Of a stretch of DNA of 64,000 nt, positions 46,966 to 58,436 are shown piece after piece. The DNA is from Loripinus fragilis (taxonomy: Eukaryota > Mollusca > Bivalvia > Lucinida > Lucinidae). The DNA lies in contig OZ026521.1 of NCBI GenBank assembly GCA_964019695.1, positions 30,718,601 to 30,782,600 on the forward strand, in the 5' to 3' direction. The stretch's first letter is position 1; each line of letters opens with the position of its first letter. The position numbers were made by a program, and so were the translations under genes. Below the pieces are notes generated by a model. The model searched no databases, was not told the DNA's origin, and saw only the letters and a program-made list of their open reading frames with translations.

Positions 46966-48098
46966 CACATGTCTAGACTTCCATTTCGTTCAGTCGGATC
47001 TGGTTGACAGTGGATCACTGGAGGCCTAAACTGTGTGAGATTTCTTTGCAAATTTGTAAACTGAAAATTGGACCCCTGTCACATTTGAATGGTTTTCATG
47101 TGTTTCCTCGTGACAACATCCGTAAAGCTTTTACTTGTATGCATAGCCCAGTCTTTGAATAATCAGATACACTTTTATTTGCTTTACTTACGTGCATCAT
47201 TTAGCATATAAATGGCAAACAATTCAGGTGTAGCGTGTTCACTTTGGTTCAGTATATAGCTTATACGGCGATTACTGACCTGAAACGACAACGAATGATT
47301 TAGTCAACCGTTGCATATTATAAATAAACTGGGTCAGTTAATGTCCATTCTACCAACAGTAATACTCCCCCGTTGAAAAGAGCCAAAAATATGCCAAAAT
47401 CTCATCTAATTACAGAAAAACACAGCAAAAACACCAGGTTGAAATTTTGTCAATAAATACTGCAGCTTTTTCTACCTGCATATCGATAAGTTCAAGACAA
47501 AATAACGTGAACAGATGCACCCTAAAGTCGATTTTTCGCGTTTCTTATTAATGCGGCAGTATTTTAGTACTCTATCGTTACGCATAAATGAACATCCTTA
47601 TTGAATCAAACTTTGTCATGTTCAATCGACGGATACATGTGCCCAAATATACTGTGTTAAATATCATGCCAAACAGTTTAATAATAAATGAGCTATATTG
47701 AAAAAATGTGTTGTGTTAACTGGCGGTTTAGAAGTTTCATTCAGTATATATACTTGAATTGTAAATTATTAGATTTGTAGTTTTCTTCATATTTTGTACA
47801 CACCTTTAATATTTTCTAACTTTTCTTTAAATGTAACTCTTTGCCTGTTAGCGGCGAAATTGATCATCTGCTGCTGATATTTGCAAACAGTTTGGGCCCA
47901 GATCACTGAGGCCTGTGGATCCAAACCGTTTGGTACTCTGATAGTGTTCCTGCGTGACCTTCTTGTAATTTTGAAAATTATCTGCAGAAGACAAACAATA
48001 TATTTTAAAAATTCAATCAGTTTTTCAATATTGTTTTCTCAAATCAGTGAACCCTGGATCAGAGGCTTATATATAAACATATTATTATTTATTTTCAG

Positions 48099-48264
48099 GC
48101 AACTCTTCCATATCAAGGTCCAGGGAATCCATTTCGAAATGAAAATCTCTATGTATTTCTGCTTTTTAAGCAGACTGGGAAGGTGTCAGTTCCAGCAAGC
48201 TTTGTAAACACCACAGGATCTGCTCAAAATTTTACACAGTTAATGAGAGACTGGAATTTATCAG
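48099..48264 (+). CDS. Copy B, exon 4
   Basis: Acceptor attttcAG at 48097-48098, donor GTAAGC from 48265. 166 bp, phase 0 in, phase 1 out. Encodes ATLPYQGPGNPFRNENLYVF, LLFKQTGKVSVPASFVNTTG and FTQLMRDWNLS. It has one acceptor only, with none of the amplification seen in copy A. Confidence 0.85.
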
Positions 48265-48840
48265 GTAAGCATCAGGCTAAGCATTAACCATTAAAGCGTC
48301 CACAAAAATAAAAATGGCGCCTTCCGAATGCTAGATTTACTAACACCATTTTTTAATGTAAGTGGGTCCGTATCAGATTGCTCTTACAGACATTACAGAT
48401 ATTGAATCACAAAGGCACTGATCAGACTGCGCAGGCTGGTTTGTGCCTCTGTTATTTGCATGCAAAATACAGGTTTTCCGGCGACAACGCCAATATGTCT
48501 AAACATATACAGTTGTATTCAAGTATATCAAATTTAAATGTAGGGTGTGTTAAATGTTTGAGAAACAGCATCAGGGAATGTCCATGTATGTCATAGATAC
48601 AGAGGCCTCTTTTCAAAAATGACATAAAACATGCAAATGACTAGAAAACATCATATAACGTGGTGTGTTAAAAGTCGAATTGAATTCTTATCCATTACAA
48701 ATCAAACTTAATAGATATACAGTCAAACCTGAAAAATTCGAACACCAATTACATATTTTAGTTAATTCGGATTAAATTTCGGACACAATGGATACAGAGT
48801 ATAAACTGTTCAAATAACTATCTTTCAGACATAATATGAA

Positions 48841-49078
48841 CCATGGCATTGGATTTCTAACAATGTGGTGTGTGCGACCAGCAAAGGCTCAGACCAGCCT
48901 GTGTATATGCGCAGTCTGGTCAGAGCCTTTGCTAGTCGCTTACATATCCTATGAGTGTTAAGCTACTGGCTGAACATCATTTGGAGCTTCTAAGCTAAGA
49001 AGAAGGCCACACAGACTCGTCTGAGTCTACACTTGTCAAAACGCCACATTGTTGAAAATCATGTGTCACAGCTCATAT
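48841..49078. mobile_element. MITE, family R
   Basis: Marked by CAATGTGGTGTGTGCGACCA, the inverted pair CAGACCAGCCTGTGTATATG and GCGCAGTCTGGTCAGAG, and the distal CACATTGTTGAAAATCATG. It lies in intron 4 of copy B. Confidence 0.7.
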
Positions 49079-49269
49079 CGTCTTATGTACGCCTCTCCTG
49101 AAACACATAAAACATATGTTTTATATAAGAAAAAACTGATAAGATTCATTTTGGGCTTAATATACTTTACTCTCCAAATTCGAAATACTGATAATAAAGT
49201 CCTTACGACTTTGAATTTACAAGATTCTACGGTATTATCACAAACAATATTTTCCATCTTTACATACAG

Positions 49270-49374
49270 GTCCTGTGGCAGTAAACTGGATCAGGGTTAG
49301 AGGTGGCATATTTTCCGTTGGCAGAGCACAGAAGCGTAACTTTATAAACAACTGCCCAGTGTTTTTGGAAGAAG
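49270..49374 (+). CDS. Copy B, exon 5
   Basis: Acceptor catacAG at 49268-49269, donor GTAAAC from 49375. 105 bp, phase 1 in and out. Encodes GPVAVNWIRVRGGIFSVGRA and NFINNCPVFLEE. Confidence 0.82.
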
Positions 49375-49520
49375 GTAAACTACTTCAATTTCCATTTTGC
49401 GATGCACTTTATTCTAGAGAAAATACATACCACTACAGAAGTGAGTCAAGTTTTGCTAAAAGTGCAGCAAAATTTTAACATATTCTGACAAGCAAAAAAA
49501 CACTGCTGATATCATAATTG

Positions 49521-49760
49521 AGCCGTGACATGAGGTTTCTAACTATTTGGTATGTGCGACCAACAAAGGCTCAGAACAGCCTGCGCATATGCGCAGTCTG
49601 AATCAGAGCCTTTGTAGCCGCTTGAATATTCTATGAGTGTTAAGCTACTGACTGAACATCATTTGGAGTTTCAAAGCCTAAAATGAAGCTGCAAAGGCTC
49701 GACTGAGTCTACACTTGTCAAAATGCCACATTGTTGGAAATCACGTGTCACGTCTCATAT
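49521..49760. mobile_element. MITE, family R
   Basis: Starts at GAGCCGTGACATGAGGTTTC and ends CACGTGTCACGTCTCAT, with inner CAGCCTGCGCATATGCGCAG. It lies in intron 5 of copy B. Confidence 0.7.
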
Positions 49761-50474
49761 TACCATGCTTGCTCTAGTCGGATATACCATTGGCTTGTGC
49801 ATTAAAAGGATGACCTTATAGGTTATTACAGATAAAGAAATAATTATATTGATTGTGGTTGCTATGCAACAGTGGAATACCATTGGACATATGTATTAAT
49901 GTCTATTAAACTGGTTGCCATCGAATGACACATCCTGTGATATGATAAGACTGTTATCGAAATCAACCACAATTTATATTGAATCAAAATACAATGTTTT
50001 TTTTTAAAAAAATCCACTTATTTATTTCAAAATTAGAGATAAAAGAATGTCAAAATAGAAAATGCAAAAATCTATGCCCCCCCATTGACTTTAATGTACG
50101 TTTCATTGTTTACCAATGCAGACCACAATGGAAAGCATTTTCAAATTATTTGGTCCGATCTTCTTTTATATTAAATTTATATTAATTATCAACATTATGT
50201 AGATTATTTGTGTGTGTGTGTGTGTGTGTTGATTAGATTGCGTTTATGCTTGTAACCACAGCAATGAAAAATATACGCTAAGAGAGACATTTTCAGTGGT
50301 GTTCTGAGGTTGCTAAGCAACAATAGTACAAACATTTTCCTACATATGCGTGGTCCATTGCAGTGAAGGATGTAATTATACAACCCTTTGACCTATTAAG
50401 CGGCAGGAAAAAGGTCAAATTATACAAGTGTCATAAAATTACAAAAATATGCATTTGTTTGCCCGTGTCGATGC
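49761..50474 (+). other. Copy B intron 5, first part
   Basis: AT-rich, with a GT microsatellite at about 50209-50230. No exon or complete transposon. Confidence 0.45.
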
Positions 50475-50655
50475 TTTACGTCCCAGTTAACTATTTTTCA
50501 GTCAAGTCAGGACATTTTCCTGGCTTCATGGGTTAAACTGGTACTATAAGCAGAAGATAAAGTATCTTGCTCATGGATACAATACAATGCAGCTGGTGAG
50601 TCTCGAAGTAGCGACCATTCAATTCTAAGTTTAACACTCTACCGCCGCACTCCTC
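50475..50655 (-). mobile_element. Diverged tRNA-derived SINE
   Basis: Resembles the SINE at 12350-12508: minus-strand GGCGGTAGAGTGTTAAACTT (A-box side), then GGTCGCTACTTCGAGACTCA, and the distal TTAACTGGGACGTAAAGC. Strongly mutated. Confidence 0.5.
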
Positions 50656-51019
50656 TTAGCCATTTAGTTAAAGTAATAGATGATACATGGATACAGTTTA
50701 AAATTTATAACCACTTACATAATAAAGCAAGCAACATGTTTTCTCACTTGCTGAAGCTTTCTACTGTAAAATATTAAGAAAAAATGTCTAAAGAAAAACA
50801 AACTCACAAATCAACAACATTAGAAAATTGAGCAAATTAATCATATCTGTAATGTCTACATTTATATAAAAATTATTTATTTTACTCTGCTTCCAGAAAT
50901 TATATTTAGGTCACTTTGTAAATGGTACAGTTTGCACTATTTTGTCGGTTGATTTTAGAGTGACTTGTATTTATCCTTTGAAATTGATTTCAGTTATCAG
51001 AAAACAACTTGCCTTAAGT

Positions 51020-52265
51020 AGAAGTCTTCAAGCTTGTTATCACCAACCAACATCTCAATCGTCAGTCTGTCATCAATTGGCCATGCATTGCCCAAACTTC
51101 AGTTGCACCTAAACTCAAAGACTTGGCGAAGCAGGCCAATGTATTACTTGTGCACCCACAGCAAGCAGCCAGCACAAATGGCATCTCTACCCATTCTTCT
51201 AAGACAGGCACCACATGATCCTTTTTCAGACTTCTTCAGCGGATACAGTTTTGTTTCAAACACCAAAAACTTTGTCTTCGACATGTTCAAATAGACCTTT
51301 TTCTATATACATGGCTTTCATGTCTCAATCTTCAACATCAGTTCACATACAGCATCTGCACTGTTCACCAGTTCCTGTAGACAGCACCTGTGGAACTCCC
51401 TGAAGCCTTTAGCACAATGATAAAGCGACAAAATCATAATCAACGCCTACTCAAACACACACACTTTTAACAGTAGTAATATCTAACTATCACTTTGCTT
51501 CTAATGACTTTATACATGGACAAGACTAGTCGCGATTGCCACTCATCTTTTCGCAGAATGCGCATCACCTAACAGCTGACATCAAACATTGGCTACAGAT
51601 ACACAAGGGCAATGTTTAGCCGCCTGTTTGCAGCCAGGTTATTATCATGTGTCTGGCATTGAATACATATTATGTTAGTTGTGCCATCATCTGACATACA
51701 GCCAAACTGCAATTCTCTTTTCAATCAGACCCTCCACAACACTCTCCAACACCTTCATCACTTTCTCAGACAGCTTTTTGCCCCTGTAACTTCATCTGTT
51801 CAGCACATCCTTGGTCTGTGTTCAAACAAAGGAAGAAATCCTCCTGTCAGTCTATAGGGATAATATACTTACAGATAATGGCATCAACGAGGTCAAGCCT
51901 TTCTGTTGCACCAGTTTCTCAAGCAGGAATATCATCTTAGTGGAGATACTTGATAGACCAGCTGCTTTGCTGAGAAACAAATCTGGCAATGACCTATGAG
52001 ATTATCTCTGCGGTGATTGATTTGGCGTGGCCTTCAACTTAGGTTTTACATGACAGGTCGCAGTAATTTCATGGGGATCTACATTGTGCAGACGCTTGTG
52101 GTGCTCGTTTCACGTTTTATCTTAGCATCATGGTCATTTTTTCCTAACGGTGCCTTACTTCTGACAAGGTAGACTGTATGGATGAATTCACGTGCACTGC
52201 CCCACTTTTAAAATGCCTGTCTTATTTGTTTACTGCTCTTGCGCTTTCTCTCTCTAATAAAATAC
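51020..52265 (-). mobile_element. Degenerate non-LTR retrotransposon in intron 5 of copy B
   Basis: Minus strand 51072-51300 reads KVYLNMSKTKFLVFETKLYP, LKKSEKGSCGACLRRMGRDA and ICAGCLLWVHK. This is the Cys/His zinc-finger-like end (C-x2-C-x9-C-x2-C-x4-H) that follows the RT domain in a widespread animal non-LTR family. 51715-51780 carries the VMKVLESVVEGLIEKR segment that lies before the RT core. The RT core is gone. It shares remnants with copy A 5300-6620. Confidence 0.6.
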
Positions 52266-52390
52266 AATACATGTTGTATACAGTCCAAACTTTTCACACA
52301 CAACCTGATGTAAATGAAACATCACAAACGTTGATGGATACTTCATTTTCGAAATAAATTATTCTATTACAAATATAAATGCAATTCCAG

Positions 52391-52514
52391 ATATCCGAAG
52401 TAACAGTCATCCATCCTACATTCCAAAATCAACTAAGCTAGAACTCAGCGTTGATGTAACATACCAAACAAAGTCTATAGAATTCTATGCATGTTGTTCA
52501 AAGCATACCTATTC
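52391..52514 (+). CDS. Copy B, exon 6
   Basis: Acceptor attccAG at 52389-52390, donor GTAAGT from 52515. 124 bp, phase 1 in, phase 2 out. Encodes STKLELSVDVTYQ and SIEFYACCSKHTYS. Confidence 0.83.
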
Positions 52515-52961
52515 GTAAGTATAAATGGACAAATACATACGTTTCTGTTATTTATTGAATCAGCTTACAGCCAATGCTAAGGTGAGACTGCATACATTAT
52601 CTCCGCAATCTCACCAGAGCTTCCGCTGCTCTTAAAAAGATTGAAAATACAGATGATAGCGGCATCAAATGTGGATTTATTGTCCCACTATAGGTCTAAT
52701 TACACTCTACTCCACTGCGCTGCTATGAATATGATTCTATATGACTTTTAGTTTAAACTTTATTTTATCTCTATAAATAATACAAGTGGTACAAAAATTG
52801 CATAGAACAATGTAAAGGATCTGAACAGAAGCTTTAAAGCTTATAGAGTTCATTTCCTTATAATACATGCAGCTACATAGTTTATACAACATGGCATAAT
52901 ATGTCACTTTATAAATGTTTGCATATGTCTAGGAATAAGTTTAAACAATAAAGTTGTCTAT

Positions 52962-52965
<4 letters not shown>

Positions 52966-53006
<41 letters not shown>
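52966..53006. repeat. GA dinucleotide microsatellite
   Basis: A pure (GA)n tract immediately beyond the 3' end of the non-LTR fragment at 53100-53339 (minus strand). It may derive from a simple-repeat tail of that element. Confidence 0.9.
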
Positions 53007-53007
<1 letters not shown>

Positions 53008-53357
53008 TGGGTCGCTAGCACTTGTAAAACTTGTAGCAATTATTTTACGATAGCGTCGGCTGAGCAGAGAGGAAATGAACTCTATGGTTTGTCAGTGTAT
53101 TACAGGAAACGTTTTGTAGCTAGTATATATAGTTGTGCATGTTTCAAAATGATATTATTAACCGTGCATGGTTGACTGGGATCTCCTCTGAGAAGTAAGG
53201 ATACTGATAACTCGTGTGGGAGATTTAATAGGTATTGTTGCCTTTGTGCTGTGTATCTAGGACATGAGAAAAAGAAGTGTAAAGTTGTTTCGATGCTGCC
53301 ACATGAACAGCAAACTTTCCATACACTGCATTTTCTCAATATTTACCTATTTGCCTA
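53007..53357 (-). pseudogene. Non-LTR retrotransposon C-terminal fragment
   Basis: Minus-strand frame 53339-53100 reads CCSCGSIETTLHFFFSCPRY, TAQRQQYLLNL and LYILATKRF. The C-x-C...H...C zinc-knuckle-like pattern followed by a terminal TKRF is characteristic of the C-terminus of many non-LTR ORF2 proteins. Only the last about 80 residues are present, as expected from 5' truncation. Confidence 0.65.
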
Positions 53358-53359
53358 TG

Positions 53360-54240
53360 ACTTTTATTTTGTGGACAGAGGCGTATCAGCTTTTTTGATA
53401 ATGAATTCAGCTTACCTTATGTCTAGATCTCCTTTTTTTAGTTTGTATTACTTCAAGATTGTCAATTAAGTACCAAAGCATGTCCACGCACAAAAGCATA
53501 ATATTTACCTAACTATATAAAATACTAAAAGCATTTACACATAGTATTTTATGGGAGGAAAACAATATCTATTATACATTTCATTTTCACCATCCAAAGG
53601 CCATCTAAAATAATTTTCTTTTCGCCCCATATGTCATCAGTAAGGCCATTTACCATTTATATAAATGCTAAGTAAAGTAGAGTATCCCATAATGTAATCG
53701 CAAAGAACGGATCCTTCATCAATAGAGAAAACCAACAGAATTTAGGCGTTTATATGGGTCTTAGGGATAGGGGTATTTACCATCTATTTTACATGTGCTT
53801 CTAGGTGTATAGGAAACTTCCAGGGATACGGAATGGAATACATCGTTCAATATTTTAGTTTACTTCATGGATGTGGACTACTTAGGAGAGTTAATTATGG
53901 TGAAGTTATGCAATGTAGGATACTTGTATATTTACTTCAAGGGACACGCATTATTGTTAACTTTCCTATACAAACTTTCCATACACTGCATTTTCTCAAT
54001 ATTTACCTATTTGCCTTATCATCCAGGGTCATCGACTTCAATTTATTGTCTTCAGAAAAAAAGACATTTATAAATTTGAGATGCAACAGAACTAGAACTA
54101 TTTGTAATATTGATGGGTACAATATTGTTAATAATGCACCATCCTCTTGACATAATACAACAAAAGGAAGCAAAGTCAGATATAAATGAATAAGTACTCA
54201 ATATGGAGTTTTTTCTTTAATGTGTTGGTATCTATTTCAG
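53360..54240 (+). other. Copy B intron 6, remainder
   Basis: AT-rich. Contains an exact 46-bp direct repeat of 53311-53356 at 53971-54016 (starting CAAACTTTCCATACACTGCA). No exon seen. Confidence 0.5.
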
Positions 54241-54359
54241 GCAAGAAACTTTCAATTTAAATCCTATAGGAAACCCAGTCTATGACACATATAAAGTAAG
54301 TCATGCACCAAAGTTGTCATTCCAAAAACGAGGATTCTTGGCTCAAGAAAGCTTTACAG
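54241..54359 (+). CDS. Copy B, exon 7
   Basis: Acceptor atttcAG at 54239-54240, donor GTACAT from 54360. 119 bp, phase 2 in, phase 1 out. Encodes QETFNLNPIGNPVYDTYKV and KLSFQKRGFLAQESFT. Confidence 0.83.
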
Positions 54360-54736
54360 GTACATTACTGTTTGTGTTTGATTCATTTTCGGTGATTTTC
54401 ATTTAATAGATATTGATATACAATATAGTTCATTGTAATTTATATTATTTAGAAACGTACTTAGAATATGCGCTGTTCTATATTTGATATCTTCTATGAT
54501 TTAAATACCTAAATATCATTCAGTAATATGGTACCATTCCCTAGGTACTTTACCAAGCAGATCAAATGCCAATCTTTATGAGTGATTATGAGCACCTTGC
54601 AGGGGATATAAAGAGGTACTATGAACAGTTTAGATGTTTTCTGACTAAATTTTGATTTTTATCTCGAATAAAGAAACTAGGTTGTATACAGGTTAGCCCC
54701 ACTTGGAACCTTGTTAGTCCTGTGAGATGTCTAAAT

Positions 54737-54976
54737 GAGCCATTGTATGAGATTTCCAACAATGTGGTATGTGCGACCAGCAAAGCCTCAGACCAGCCTG
54801 CGCATACGCGCAGTCTGATCAGAGCCTTTGCTAGTCGCTTGAGTATTCTATGATTGTTAAGCTACTGACTGAACATCATTTGGAGTTTCTAAGCTTCACA
54901 GAAGGCTGCACAGGATCCACTGAGTCTTAACTTGTCAAAATGCCACGTTGTTGGAAATCACATGTCACGGCTCAAA
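54737..54976. mobile_element. MITE, family R
   Basis: GATTTCCAACAATGTGGTAT at the left and CCACGTTGTTGGAAATCACA at the right; inner CAGCCTGCGCATACGCGCAG. It lies in intron 7 of copy B. Confidence 0.72.
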
Positions 54977-55408
54977 TTGTTTTCACATAACCCTTATCAG
55001 TTAATCTGCTAATGAAACCTCATAAGCCTAAATATAGGCCTTTAACTTATTTTTTTCGCATGAAGTCCCGTCGGGAAATCAAATGATGCCATGCAATAAA
55101 ATCGATAAACTACTAGTGGCTTATAAATTTAGTAATGTAACGGAATGGTGTCCGTTTTAACGTTGCATTAAAGATGGCAAAATTTACTTTTTATGCCTTA
55201 AACTGACTTTAACTTATTTTTAATGTCATGTTATAAATAGAATATAATATTCTTGCTCTTTTATTATTGAATATATTTAACTCGTTGCGAAAAAATGATA
55301 AAATGTTAGGCAAGCATGGTATTTTATCACTTTTCCTTAACGCCTTTAATAAACACGATAAAGAAACACTCATTAAAAATCCTCTATATATACTCTTTTA
55401 CACTTCAG

Positions 55409-55528
55409 GTGAAATTTATACACTTATCATGGTCGATGCAGATATTGCTAATCCAGTTGTTGGGAATGCAACTCATCCATTGGTCTTTTGGTTGGTTACC
55501 AATATACGGGAAGGCAATATGTCTACAG
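55409..55528 (+). CDS. Copy B, exon 8
   Basis: Acceptor cttcAG at 55407-55408, donor GTACTG from 55529. 120 bp, phase 1 in and out. Encodes GEIYTLIMVDADIANPVVGN and THPLVFWLVTNIREGNMST. A longer open frame reads through the acceptor and into the MITE; it is not the gene frame boundary. Confidence 0.85.
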
Positions 55529-55535
55529 GTACTGT

Positions 55536-55751
55536 CGTGCCAACCAAGAGTGACAGTGATGTAATATTTTGTTTACAATGGTTAAGTAAAATTTAACTTG
55601 TAGACTCCACTTGAGCTAAGGCTAATCAAAAGATCACTTGTGTATTAATCCTATCCTGCGGATAAGATTAATACACAAGTGATCTATCGATGATAAGTCC
55701 ATCATAACTGTGTAAACAAAACATGACACCACTGTCACTCTTGGCTGGCAG
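55536..55751. mobile_element. Hairpin MITE, family S, seven bases past the exon 8 donor
   Basis: Ends TGCCAACCAAGAGTGACAGT and CACTGTCACTCTTGGCTGGC. The core palindrome is GATCACTTGTGTATTAATCC, with its inverse ending at about 55687. The donor GTACTG at 55529-55534 is retained. Confidence 0.72.
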
Positions 55752-56009
55752 AACATTAATGATATTGATCAACATTGTTTTTATTGCTTATTATCATAAC
55801 CAGCCATTTAATCATAGGTTGTAAAATGATGTTTGTTATTTTTTTTATATTTTCTGCCGATTTCCAAGAAACACTCCATGGACCTTCCTGTGTAGGCTAA
55901 ATAGCAAATACTGTAAGCACTGTAAAGGCGTTTAGCTTACCATGTATAGTGATTTCTGAACAGAAACCAGCTCATATGTATCCGCACTGTTTTCTATTAA
56001 AACTAAAAA

Positions 56010-56225
56010 AAGGAGGCAATGCTCAGGAATCGATACAATCAAGTCCCACAGCTGAACCAGGACACAATATTAGAAAGTGACAAAAACGCAATAAAACATC
56101 ACATACAAGAGAGCCAAAAGGTCAGCCCTTTCTAAACTGGTGACCACAAGGCTGCAAGAAATAGACATGACAGTATTTCAAAGACATACACAAAAAAACA
56201 AAAACAATCCACAAAAGAAAGTCTA
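56010..56225 (-). mobile_element. Retroelement 3' fragment in copy B intron 8
   Basis: Contains GCTCAGGAATCGATACAATC and GAGAGCCAAAAGGTCAGCCC, matching the reverse of the region downstream of the RT remnant. It lies in the same intron as the copy A fragment at 10496. Confidence 0.6.
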
Positions 56226-56314
56226 GATATTTGAAAAACGTATGCGCATAGTTCATTTATCAGATCGAATAAAGTTGAATGTTCATTAATATACTAGTTA
56301 CCTGAAGTATAAAT

Positions 56315-56534
56315 GGGCCGCAATGCGAGAAAACCTGTCTTCGGGGATTTGCAAACAACACGGGCGCAGACCAGTCTGATCAGTGCCTTTGTTGTTCGCT
56401 TTTTGGAAAGTATAATATTCAGACTTACAACGAGCAAAATTTCAATTTTCTAGCTAGTCTATGTAGCTGAGGAGACTTGTTTGAATATCACTTTATCGGA
56501 AACCCCGAAGACAGGTTTTGTCACGATGAGGCCC
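56315..56534. mobile_element. MITE with ends AAAACCTGTCTTCGGGG
   Basis: Inverted ends AAAACCTGTCTTCGGGG (56331) and CCCCGAAGACAGGTTTT (about 56505), extended outward by GGGCC...GGCCC. The inner CGCAGACCAGTCTGATCAG resembles family R. Confidence 0.6.
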
Positions 56535-56800
56535 AAATGATAATGAAGACAAGCACGGCAATGGATCAACACAGTTTTTCATCCACATGATGAAGCCATT
56601 AATTTCAAAGAGTAAAAAAACATAATATACCTGTAAGAGTATGTACGTTTATTAAGTCGAAATATGGTGAACTTTTTGTTTTGTTGCTTTATGGTCATGG
56701 CGAGATGGTCAGTTCACCTAACCACACTTTTTACTGGGCAAGTTTGAACAAGCCGTTAACCAGTAACTTATGCACATACTTTCACTTGTAACTGATAACT

Positions 56801-56891
56801 GGGAGCGTAGCGCAGTCGATAACGTGTCTGACAACAGATGCGAGTCTGACTGCAGATCAAGGGGTCGTGAGTTCGATCCCGCCCCGGTCCC
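56801..56891 (+). ncRNA. tRNA-like SINE head (not a functional tRNA)
   Basis: GGGAGCGTAGCGCAGTCGAT (A-box side) and GGTCGTGAGTTCGATCCCG (B box) end in GGTCCCA; the outer 7 bp pair with about one mismatch. The anticodon region is disturbed by a repeat of GTCTGAC (at about 56829 and 56846), making the domain about 91 nt. A SINE body resembling 22985-23110 follows, so this is a tRNA-derived SINE and not a tRNA gene. Confidence 0.55.
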
Positions 56892-57006
56892 ATACTTTTG
56901 TGGAGGTTGATCATGAATAATTTCTATGATCATTCTCCTACCTTTCGCTGAATCATTCAAGAAGGGTTGTTGTCAGTTACATTTTAATTACGTTTTAATT
57001 TTGAAG

Positions 57007-57151
57007 GCGAACAATATGTTAACTATCTTGGACCTCAACCACGGAATAGAGTACCACATAGATACTACTTCCTGGTGTATAAACAGACAGCTGTTCTGCC
57101 ATTATCAACATTCTACCCTTACACCAGTCATTGTGCCAACCCACTAGGAAG
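57007..57151 (+). CDS. Copy B, exon 9
   Basis: Acceptor ttttgaAG at 57005-57006, donor GTAATA from 57152. 145 bp, phase 1 in, phase 2 out. Encodes GEQYVNYLGPQPRNRVPHRY, YFLVYKQTAVLPLSTFYPYT and SHCANPLG. Confidence 0.85.
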
Positions 57152-57216
57152 GTAATATTGTTACAACTGTAGTTTGATATTTTAAGCAAAGACAAATGAA
57201 TACAAAATCAATTAAG

Positions 57217-57300
57217 GAAGGAGACGAAGATCAGGAATAGATACAACCAAGTGCTACACCTGAAAGCGTATCCAATGAACATGTACAACTCATAATGTTC
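57217..57300 (-). mobile_element. Short retroelement 3' fragment in copy B intron 9
   Basis: Contains GAAGATCAGGAATAGATACA and CTACACCTGAAAG, a diverged match to the same 3' region. Confidence 0.4.
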
Positions 57301-58135
57301 AAATATTTACCCATCAGGCTAGTAATAATGCAATAAGTTCTAGAAACATCATTAATTGTTTATCAAATAACATTAAAATTTAAAAACTAAGCAAGAAACC
57401 CATGTTGCGGATACTATCAATGTTTATGGACTGCTCGAAGGTGAGGGGCTGGACTGATTGGTTAGCATTCCAAAAACAACATGCGAAGGCCATATCAACC
57501 CGGATGTCTCGTTCCTGGCCTAATGAAAGCCCATAAACGTTGGAGTTGCAATTGAATGCATCAAAGGCAATAGAAACTTAACTTACGTTAAGGAAATTGT
57601 CATTTCATATGAATTATGAGTATGTTCTTAAGAAAATTCATGAATAAATTTGACCAGCTTATGGAACTTTGGTTTTTATTACATGTGAAAACAGCAAGGG
57701 TTTAGACGAGCCTCAACGAATAGACATTGCGGTTTGAACCTTTGCTGTTTGTATACATAAAACCGAATAATAGTCAAAGCTCCAGACTAAAATTTAGATT
57801 TCTGGCCCATGTTGTTTTAGCCAGTCATTTTAATTTGAATCAAATAACTAGTTCTGTCACTATGAGAATCCGTTTCAATATACATGCATCTTGAGACTCA
57901 TGGCGCATTGCATGGTGACCTTTATCCTGATAAGACCATAATTCGGAACTCTCTCCAATCCATACCAGAATGAATCTACTGAAATGGCAGAGGGGTTCTG
58001 AATGACAGGGTAAATTCAACCTGTTCTGTCACTTGGAGAGTCCAGTTCAATAAACATGCATCTTGAGACTCATATCAGATCTGATTATACAGAAATGGCA
58101 GAGGAGTTCTTAATGTCTCTGGCATAACGCAAAGA

Positions 58136-58392
58136 TTAACGCTTAAAGCGCCAAGAAAAAAAATGCGTCTGAAAATGTCGTCTGCTGAAATCGTCTGCTG
58201 CAAATACATGTAATTGCCTAATATTACTGACGAAATAAGTATAGAAGCAAACAGCGTGGTCCCAGAACAGACTGCTCCTATAGGAGCAGTCTGATCTGGG
58301 TCCACACTGTTTGCCATAGAGGCTTCTTAAAACATTACAGCAGACGAGAAAAGGCAGACAACTTTTGTTACGATTGGCTCATTAACGGTTAA
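58136..58392. mobile_element. Palindromic MITE, family Q
   Basis: TTAACGCTTAAAGCGCCAAG at the left, ATTGGCTCATTAACGGTTAA at the right, and a central near-perfect palindrome around GACTGCTCCTATAGGAGCAG. It ends 45 bp upstream of exon 10 of copy B. Confidence 0.72.
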
Positions 58393-58436
58393 AAGGCATC
58401 CATACCCATTATTGATTTCTACTTCTTTTCTCCTAG

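Larger units (their letters stand above)
44079..47559. mobile_element. Putative Tc1-like element with nested insertions (3.5 kb span)
   Basis: Left end CTGCCGCAATAATAAGAAAC followed by GCGAAAA; right end is the inverse, CTGCCGCATTAATAAGAAAC followed by GCGAAAA. The span includes the 1.19-kb Tc1 element at 44953-46144 and a retroelement fragment at 46660-46965, leaving roughly 2 kb of its own. No transposase is readable in that remainder. Confidence 0.45.

Noticed and set aside
55267..55596. 109-codon frame covering exon 8 of copy B
   Set aside because: The frame runs through the acceptor on one side and the MITE on the other; paralogy and phase set the exon at 55409-55528.
56801..56891. Functional tRNA gene
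   Set aside because: The length of about 91 nt, the duplicated anticodon-arm sequence and the attached SINE body argue against it.
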